Shown: positions 1 to 3,765 of the stretch, one piece after another
Position numbering within the stretch: position 1 is the stretch's first letter
Layout: every line of letters starts with the position of its first letter
DNA from: Planctomicrobium piriforme
GTDB lineage: Bacteria > Planctomycetota > Planctomycetia > Pirellulales > PNKZ01
Length of the DNA: 5,258 bases
Assembly: GCA_945877965.1 (NCBI GenBank)
Contig: CAMCTH010000376.1
Coordinates: 1-5,258, forward strand
Reading direction: 5' to 3'
Translations under genes and position numbers: made by a program
Notes under the pieces: model-generated
Told to the model about the DNA's origin: nothing
What the model saw: the letters and a program-made list of their open reading frames with translations, nothing else
Databases searched by the model: none

Positions 1-104
1 AGCGGCCGCTTCAGAGCGATGTTTCGCTGTCGCATCGGCGAACTGTTATTCGATCGAAGGATGCACGATCGCGATGTTCGCGGAGCGCAACATGATGCGA
101 CGTT

Positions 105-133
105 GCGATTCGTTCTTCGCCAACTCGAATCGC
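105..133 (-). terminator. Stem-loop just downstream of the FHA-GAF-PP2C gene
   Basis: GCGATTCG at 105-112 and CGAATCGC at 126-133 are perfect 8-base inverted arms around a 13-base loop, with one more possible G-U pair (104/134). On the minus strand the stem begins 16 bases after the TAG stop of the phosphatase gene. No T-run follows, so it is not a textbook intrinsic terminator; it may be a 3' end stabiliser or a Rho-type end. A competing 6-base hairpin (CGCAAC 86-91 with GTTGCG 102-107) shares part of one arm. The rest of 1-149 shows no gene I can support. One minus-strand ATG at 35 opens a frame to the window edge, but it is too short to judge. Confidence 0.3.
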
Positions 134-149
134 GCCGTATTTGTCGCGA

Positions 150-1835
150 CTACTTCGCGCGGCCGAAGCAGATCAGGCAGCGATCGTCGCTCGATGCGCG
201 CGGGCCGACGAACTTGCAGACGTCGTCGAGGATAGCTTTGCCGAGGGCCGTCGGGTCGGCGAACTTCGCGCGGATTTGTTTTTCCAATCGTTCGCAGCCG
301 TAGAGTTGGTCGGCCGGGTTCATCGCTTCGTTGATGCCGTCGGTGTACATCGTCAGCACGTCGCCGGGAGCGAGCTTGATCGTCGCCGCGTCGAACTTGG
401 CGTCGGGATGAACGCCGAGGGGCAGGCCCTTTTCGTCTTCGCCGATCGTCTCGACCTTGCCGTCGACGTGGCGCAAGTACGGCGCCATGTGTCCCGCGTT
501 GACGACCGTGGCCGTGTGCTCTTTCGGATCGATGACGACCGCTGCAAACGTGACGAAGCGATCTTCCCAATCGCTGCGACTAAAGCCTGCATTGAGCCGG
601 TTGATGGCGTCGGACGGATTCGATGTGCCGGCCAAGCAGTAGCGAACATCGGCCGAGAGCTTGGCCATCAGTAGCGCGGCCGGCATCCCTTTGCCCGCCA
701 CGTCCCCCAGCACGACCGCGAGTTTTCCTTCGCCGAGCGGGATGTAATCGAAGTAGTCGCCGCCGATCTGGTTCGCAGGCTCGTAGAAATCGAAAAACTC
801 GTAGCCCGGCAGCACCGGCGGGGCGGCGGGCAAGAACCCTTGCTGAACCTTATGAGCCAAGTCGAGATCGCGCTCGAACGCCTGTTTCTTAAACGCAGTT
901 TCGTGCAATTGGGCGTTTTCGACGGCAAAAGCCGCCTGATATGCGACGCCCGCCAACACGTCCAAGTCCGACGGTTGAAAGCGGCTCCGTTGATCGAGCG
1001 TGTCGATCTGGATCACGCCCAGGCCTTCGCCCGACGAGTCGATCAGCGGCGCGCACATCATCGAACGGATGCGGAAGTCGGCGATGCTCTGGCTGCCGTC
1101 GAATCGGGCGTCGCCGGCCGCGTCGGCCGAGAGGACCGCCTCTTTCGATTCGATCACCTTGTTAATAATCGTGCGGCTGACGCGGATGGAATCGCTGTCG
1201 TCGCCGCGACGATAGCGGACCGCCTTGGGGATGAGTGTGCCGCTGGCGACGTCTTTGAGCACGACGAAGCCGCGGTCGGCCTGGATGAAGATCTTGAAGA
1301 GACTGTCGAGCACCTTCGTGAGCACGCGGTCGATGTCGGTGGCCGTCGCGAGATTGCGCGTGATTTCGAGCAAGGCTTGGAGCTTGACCTCAGGATTGAC
1401 CGAGATCTGAAAGCCCGAGCGGCTCGTCTGCACGTCGAGCGTCGACATGATCGTGGCCGACGACTTTTCGTTCGTATCGTCGATGATCTCGGCGCGCGAG
1501 GCGTCGTCGTCGCGGGCTTGCGGCTTGCCCGGCGTCGAACCCGGTGCGCCGGTATGGAAGGCGAACAGGAGATCGCAGATCTTGAGGCGATCGTTCTCGC
1601 GCAGCTTACTGCGACCTTGCAGCAATTCGCCGTTGAGGTAAGTGCCGTTGCGACTCTTGAGGTCCTCGACGAAGAACTCGCCGTTCACGCGCAGCACGAC
1701 GGCATGCTGCCGGCTGATGGCCCCCGCATCGACGATGATTTCGCACTCCGGGTGGCGGCCGATCACCATGCGGTCGGCGTTGAGCGTGAAGACGCGTGTC
1801 GGCGTCATGCCGGACAGAATCTGAAGAACGGCCAT
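150..1835 (-). CDS. FHA-GAF-PP2C (SpoIIE/RsbU-type) protein serine phosphatase
   Basis: This is a 561-residue soluble signalling protein with no signal peptide or membrane segment. Residues 1-95 form an FHA phosphothreonine-binding domain: GRHPEC at 26-31, SRQH at 41-44 and SRNGTYLNG at 61-69, so the usual peptide-contact residues R27, S41, H44 and N63 are present. A low-complexity acidic linker (about 96-145) leads to a GAF sensor domain (about 152-308), then a helical connector with the typical LAHKVQQGFLP (326-336), then the PP2C/SpoIIE domain (about 345-560). The metal-binding acidic residues appear intact: GGDYFD 358-363, GDVAGKG 377-383, TDGINEA 498-504 and DD 550-551, with NAGH at 446-449. 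Such proteins dephosphorylate serine or threonine on partner proteins, classically anti-sigma-factor antagonists; the partner here is unknown and none is encoded nearby. I chose the ATG at 1835 because the FHA strand starts at once. A TTG 42 codons upstream is in frame, but it lies inside the predicted -35 box and adds an unfamily-like stretch. No clear Shine-Dalgarno site precedes the ATG. Confidence 0.93.
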   Translation of the reverse strand: MAVLQILSGMTPTRVFTLNADRMVIGRHPECEIIVDAGAISRQHAVVLRVNGEFFVEDLKSRNGTYLNGELLQGRSKLRENDRLKICDLLFAFHTGAPGSTPGKPQARDDDASRAEIIDDTNEKSSATIMSTLDVQTSRSGFQISVNPEVKLQALLEITRNLATATDIDRVLTKVLDSLFKIFIQADRGFVVLKDVASGTLIPKAVRYRRGDDSDSIRVSRTIINKVIESKEAVLSADAAGDARFDGSQSIADFRIRSMMCAPLIDSSGEGLGVIQIDTLDQRSRFQPSDLDVLAGVAYQAAFAVENAQLHETAFKKQAFERDLDLAHKVQQGFLPAAPPVLPGYEFFDFYEPANQIGGDYFDYIPLGEGKLAVVLGDVAGKGMPAALLMAKLSADVRYCLAGTSNPSDAINRLNAGFSRSDWEDRFVTFAAVVIDPKEHTATVVNAGHMAPYLRHVDGKVETIGEDEKGLPLGVHPDAKFDAATIKLAPGDVLTMYTDGINEAMNPADQLYGCERLEKQIRAKFADPTALGKAILDDVCKFVGPRASSDDRCLICFGRAK

Positions 1836-1884
1836 AGTCAGCGTCTGCAATCTACGAGAAGAAATCGGTGCCCACGCTCGACGG

Positions 1885-1896
1885 TTGCCGCGGCAA
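1885..1896. promoter_or_regulatory. Perfect 12-bp palindrome in the phosphatase gene leader
   Basis: TTGCCGCGGCAA is a perfect dyad without spacer, about 30-40 bases downstream of the predicted start of the leftward transcript and about 50 bases before its ATG. A dyad of this size with AT-containing ends could be a repressor site acting as a roadblock. It could also be chance in GC-rich DNA. No second copy was seen in the window. Confidence 0.2.
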
Positions 1897-1931
1897 TGCG
1901 GGAGTCCGTCGAACCGAACTTCGCCCAGGCG

Positions 1932-1961
1932 ATTGTAGAAGCGAGGCGCAGCGAGCGTCAA
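1932..1961 (-). promoter_or_regulatory. Sigma70-type promoter of the FHA-GAF-PP2C gene
   Basis: On the minus strand, TTGACG (1961-1956) and TACAAT (1937-1932) are separated by 18 bases. Each hexamer differs from the bacterial consensus at one position. Transcription would start near 1925, leaving a leader of about 90 bases before the ATG at 1835. The placement also argues against the upstream TTG start, because that codon is the first part of the -35 box. Confidence 0.6.
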
Positions 1962-1977
1962 TCGGCCGGAGCCCGGC

Positions 1978-2006
1978 TTGACGATCGCGCGTAACCGTCT
2001 TACCTT
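1978..2006 (+). promoter_or_regulatory. Candidate rightward promoter ahead of the tRNA-Gln gene
   Basis: TTGACG at 1978-1983 is followed after 17 bases by TACCTT at 2001-2006, which keeps the most conserved TA...T positions of a -10 box. TTTAAT at 2005-2010 is an alternative -10 but is spaced 21 bases away. Transcription from near 2013 would run through the stem-loop at 2016-2046 and into the tRNA at 2138. The -35 hexamer is the exact inverted copy of the leftward -35 box 16 bases away. Confidence 0.35.
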
Positions 2007-2015
2007 TAATCAGTT

Positions 2016-2046
2016 GCGACAAGGCCGGGAACGGCGAGTTTGTCGC
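2016..2046 (+). other. Intergenic stem-loop with a GNRA-type tip
   Basis: GCGACAA (2016-2022) pairs with TTGTCGC (2040-2046). Inside it, GCCG (2024-2027) pairs with CGGC (2032-2035) around GGAA, a GNRA-class tetraloop. The two helices are joined by an internal loop of 1 and 4 bases. No T-run follows on either strand, so a terminator is unlikely. CGGCGA at 2032-2037 can instead pair with TCGCCG at 2062-2067, giving a possible alternative fold. It may be part of a tRNA precursor leader or a small structured RNA; I do not recognise a known family. Confidence 0.35.
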
Positions 2047-2137
2047 GTCCAGCGAACCGAATCGCCGGTCTGCCGCGCCCCGTTGAGACTTTCAGCGGTG
2101 CCGGCTCAGCCGCAGGACGAATTCGAGTTCGCGATCT

Positions 2138-2208
2138 TGGGATATAGTGTAACGGCAACACAACTGACTCTGACTCAGTTATTCTAGGTTCGAATCCTAG
2201 TATCCCAG
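2138..2208 (+). tRNA. tRNA-Gln (anticodon CTG)
   Basis: This is a complete cloverleaf of 71 bases. The acceptor stem TGGGATA (2138-2144) pairs fully with TATCCCA (2201-2207), followed by discriminator G2208. The D-arm is GTGT/ACAC (2147-2150 with 2158-2161) around AACGGCA. The anticodon stem is ACTGA/TCAGT (2163-2167 with 2175-2179) with loop CTCTGAC, so the anticodon at 2170-2172 is CTG, reading CAG. The variable loop has 4 bases. The T-arm is CTAGG/CCTAG with loop TTCGAAT (2184-2200). The first pair T1-A72 and the D-arm style are typical of bacterial glutamine tRNAs. The 3' CCA is not encoded (TTT follows), so it must be added by a nucleotidyltransferase. Confidence 0.95.
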
Positions 2209-2219
2209 TTTTTCTTTCT
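2209..2219 (+). terminator. T-rich tract directly after the tRNA
   Basis: TTTTTCTTTCT follows the tRNA discriminator base with no gap. It could serve as the U-tract ending the tRNA transcript, using the tRNA's own T-arm and acceptor structure as the preceding fold. No independent hairpin lies between, so this is a weak call. Confidence 0.3.
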
Positions 2220-2231
2220 ACAGCAGGCATT

Positions 2232-2237
2232 TACAAT
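2232..2237 (+). promoter_or_regulatory. Candidate -10 box of the DUF1552 gene
   Basis: TACAAT (5 of 6 consensus bases, the same hexamer as in the phosphatase promoter) is followed by an A-rich stretch. The -35 position falls in the T-rich tract after the tRNA (TTTTTC at 2209-2214, 17-base spacing), which matches poorly. Transcription would begin near 2244, giving a leader of about 85 bases. Confidence 0.4.
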
Positions 2238-2246
2238 AAAATCTCA

Positions 2247-2275
2247 CGACCCTGGCCCCTACTTGGGCTGGGTCG
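2247..2275 (+). promoter_or_regulatory. Stem-loop at the 5' end of the DUF1552 leader
   Basis: CGACCC (2247-2252) pairs with GGGTCG (2270-2275). Inside it, GCCC (2255-2258) pairs with GGGC (2265-2268) around a 6-base loop, giving ten GC-rich pairs with a small internal loop. It would sit within a few bases of the predicted transcript start and leaves the AGGAG at 2317 free. It may protect the 5' end. As a terminator for the tRNA it lacks a following T-run. Confidence 0.4.
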
Positions 2276-2316
2276 CCTGCCTGCGTTCCGCTTCTACTCC
2301 CACCTTTGTTCGCTTC

Positions 2317-2321
2317 AGGAG
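2317..2321 (+). promoter_or_regulatory. Ribosome binding site deciding the DUF1552 start
   Basis: AGGAG ends 7 bases before the ATG at 2329. This is strong, well-spaced support for that start over the in-frame TTG at 2263, whose extra 22 residues would place an irrelevant stretch ahead of the Tat signal. Confidence 0.8.
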
Positions 2322-2328
2322 TTACGGC

Positions 2329-3588
2329 ATGACGCCGCTTCGGATCTCGGCTCGCGCTCCGCTCTCGCGTCGTACGTTCTTGCGCGGCACTGGCGTCGCT
2401 CTGGCTTTGCCTTGGCTCGATGCCATGCGTCCCGCGTTCGGTGCGGGTGCCAAAGCCGATGTGCCGCGGCGGATGGTGGCGATCGAAACCAACATGGGCA
2501 TCCTGCCGCAGTACTTTTTTCCTGAGAAGACGGGCAAAGACTACGAGTCGACGCCTTACTTGGAAAAGCTCGCAGCCCATCGCAACAACCTGACGGTCTT
2601 CAGCGGCGTCAGCCTGCCGGGCGTCACCGGCGCGCATTCCGCGGAGAAATGCTTTCTCACGGGCACGCCGCATCCCGAACGGGGCGGCTTCCGCAATGGA
2701 GTGTCGCTGGATCAATACGCGGCCGAGCACATTGGAAACCGCACGCGTTATCCTTCGCTCGTCATGGCCGTGTCGAACGAAGGGCAAACGCTGAGCTTCA
2801 CGCGGAGCGGCGCGCCGATCCCGGCCGAGAAGAGCCCGAAGAAGTTGTTTCAAAAACTGTTCGTCCCCAGCAAGCCGGAAGAAGTGACGGCCAACGTCGA
2901 AGCGCTGCAGCAAGGTCGCAGCATGCTCGACTTCGTCGGAGAGCAAAGCAAGCGACTCGGCCGAGCGTTGTCGGCCGCTGATCGTGCGCGAATGGATCAG
3001 TATCTGACGTCGGTCCGTGAGTTGGAGCAGCGCCTTCACACTTCGGAAGAGTGGGAACATAAGCCGAAGCCGACCGTCGCGGCCGCCGCGCCCGAAGAGA
3101 TCACCGACTCGAAGGAGTTCGTCGCCCGCTCGGAGCAGATGTACGACCTGATCAAGCTGGCGATTCAAACCGATTCGACGCGGCTCGTTTCGCTGTTCGT
3201 CGACACGGTCGTGATCCACAACATCACGCACCACGGCAACCGGCCCGACGTCCTCGCGGAACTCCGCGGCCACGAAGAAGGCCAGTTCGCCGCGCTGAAC
3301 AAATTCCTCACGTCGTTGGCTGAGTTGAAAGAAGACGGCGAGCCGCTGCTCGATCGGACGATGGTACTGTACGGCACGTGCATGGGGAGCGCGAACTCGC
3401 ACTCGAACGTCAACCTGCCGGTGCTGCTGGCCGGCGGCGGCTTCAAACACGGCCAACACTTGGCCTTCGACAAACAGCACAATTACCCGCTCTCGAACCT
3501 GTACCTGTCGATGCTGCATCGCCTGGGGATCGAGACCGATACGTTCTCGAGCGCCAAGGGAACGATGACCGGTTTGGATTTGGTCTAA
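2329..3588 (+). CDS. Tat-exported DUF1552 (HXXSHH family) protein
   Basis: This 419-residue protein belongs to a family of unknown function that is abundant in planctomycetes and also found in myxobacteria. The N-terminus carries a twin-arginine signal: SRRTFLRG at 13-20, then a hydrophobic stretch to about residue 40 (VALALPWL), so it is probably exported folded, perhaps with a bound cofactor. Family landmarks follow: NNLTVFSGVS (86-95), the AHSAEKCFLTG segment (102-112), NGVSLDQYAAEHIG (123-136), and a helical central part with a charged coiled region (about 185-270). HNITHH at 297-302 matches the HxxSHH signature except that threonine replaces serine. The C-terminus (LDRTMVLYGTCMG 341-353, then LPVLLAGG 363-370, then HGQHLAF 374-380) is rich in histidines that could bind metal. 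The length is normal for the family. The haem protein gene starts 177 bases downstream in the same direction. The enzymatic role, if any, is unknown. Start chosen from AGGAG and the Tat motif. Confidence 0.93.
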   Translation: MTPLRISARAPLSRRTFLRGTGVALALPWLDAMRPAFGAGAKADVPRRMVAIETNMGILPQYFFPEKTGKDYESTPYLEKLAAHRNNLTVFSGVSLPGVTGAHSAEKCFLTGTPHPERGGFRNGVSLDQYAAEHIGNRTRYPSLVMAVSNEGQTLSFTRSGAPIPAEKSPKKLFQKLFVPSKPEEVTANVEALQQGRSMLDFVGEQSKRLGRALSAADRARMDQYLTSVRELEQRLHTSEEWEHKPKPTVAAAAPEEITDSKEFVARSEQMYDLIKLAIQTDSTRLVSLFVDTVVIHNITHHGNRPDVLAELRGHEEGQFAALNKFLTSLAELKEDGEPLLDRTMVLYGTCMGSANSHSNVNLPVLLAGGGFKHGQHLAFDKQHNYPLSNLYLSMLHRLGIETDTFSSAKGTMTGLDLV

Positions 3589-3612
3589 CGGCGTCGTCGC
3601 CGCCTCGCTCGC

Positions 3613-3662
3613 CCTTCTCCCCTTGAGGGAGAAGGTGGCCGCGCAGCGGCCGGATGAGGGGG
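3613..3662 (+). repeat. Palindromic intergenic repeat, copy A (double hairpin)
   Basis: CCTTCTCCC (3613-3621) and GGGAGAAGG (3627-3635) form a 9-base stem with a 5-base loop. A second stem follows, GGCCGC (3637-3642) with GCGGCC (3646-3651), then GGATGAGGGG. This is the type of REP-like or small non-autonomous repeat seen between genes in many bacterial genomes. It begins 24 bases after the DUF1552 stop. Without a T-run it is unlikely to be an intrinsic terminator but could stabilise the upstream message. Confidence 0.7.
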
Positions 3663-3712
3663 AGCCGCGGAACACGCAAAGCCTCAAAACACTGCATTTC
3701 GACACGCAGATA

Positions 3713-3751
3713 CCCCTCACCCCCGACCCCTCTCCCTCAAGGGGAGAGGGG
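3713..3751 (-). repeat. Palindromic intergenic repeat, copy B (inverted, shorter)
   Basis: CCCCTCTCCC (3727-3736) and GGGAGAGGGG (3742-3751) form a 10-base stem with a 5-base loop. A 17-base core (3731-3747) is the exact reverse complement of copy A 3616-3632, and CCCCTCA (3713-3719) is the reverse complement of TGAGGGG in copy A. Copy B lacks the second small hairpin. Copies A and B could also pair with each other around a loop of about 50 bases. Confidence 0.7.
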
Positions 3752-3753
3752 AG
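3748..3753 (+). promoter_or_regulatory. Weak ribosome site of the haem protein, inside repeat B
   Basis: GGGGAG ends 12 bases before the ATG at 3766, farther than usual. Its four G bases are the last part of the 3' arm of the copy B hairpin, so folding of the repeat would mask it. No better purine-rich site lies between it and the ATG. Confidence 0.4.
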
Positions 3754-3765
3754 AATCTTACTGCC

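Noticed and set aside
1836..1961. A 42-residue N-terminal extension of the phosphatase from a TTG codon
   Set aside because: The TTG is part of the predicted -35 box, the extension resembles no FHA protein, and the ATG at 1835 starts right at the FHA domain.
840..1994. A 384-residue open frame on the plus strand opposite the FHA-GAF-PP2C gene
   Set aside because: It is antisense to a gene with clear FHA, GAF and PP2C motifs; its translation is rich in Arg, Ala, Val and Asp without recognisable motifs and runs into the promoter region. Long antisense frames are expected in GC-rich codon use.
2138..2208. The tRNA as an integration site of a mobile element
   Set aside because: No integrase gene, no second copy of the tRNA 3' end and no change in gene style on either side were seen in the window.
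2006..2230. A 74-residue minus-strand frame reading through the tRNA
   Set aside because: The segment containing GFEPRITESES is the usual meaningless translation of the antisense strand of a tRNA gene.
2263..2328. A 22-residue N-terminal extension of the DUF1552 protein from a TTG codon
   Set aside because: The AGGAG at 2317-2321 is well spaced for the ATG at 2329, and the extension would overlap the leader stem-loop and displace the Tat signal from the N-terminus.
2218..3720. A 500-residue open frame on the minus strand opposite the DUF1552 gene
   Set aside because: It covers a well-supported gene, starts inside the intergenic repeat, ends beside the tRNA, and has a composition typical of antisense translation.
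3613..3751. The repeat hairpins as an intrinsic terminator between the two rightward genes
   Set aside because: The stems are strong but none is followed by a T-run on the plus strand, and the sequence matches a dispersed repeat better than a terminator.
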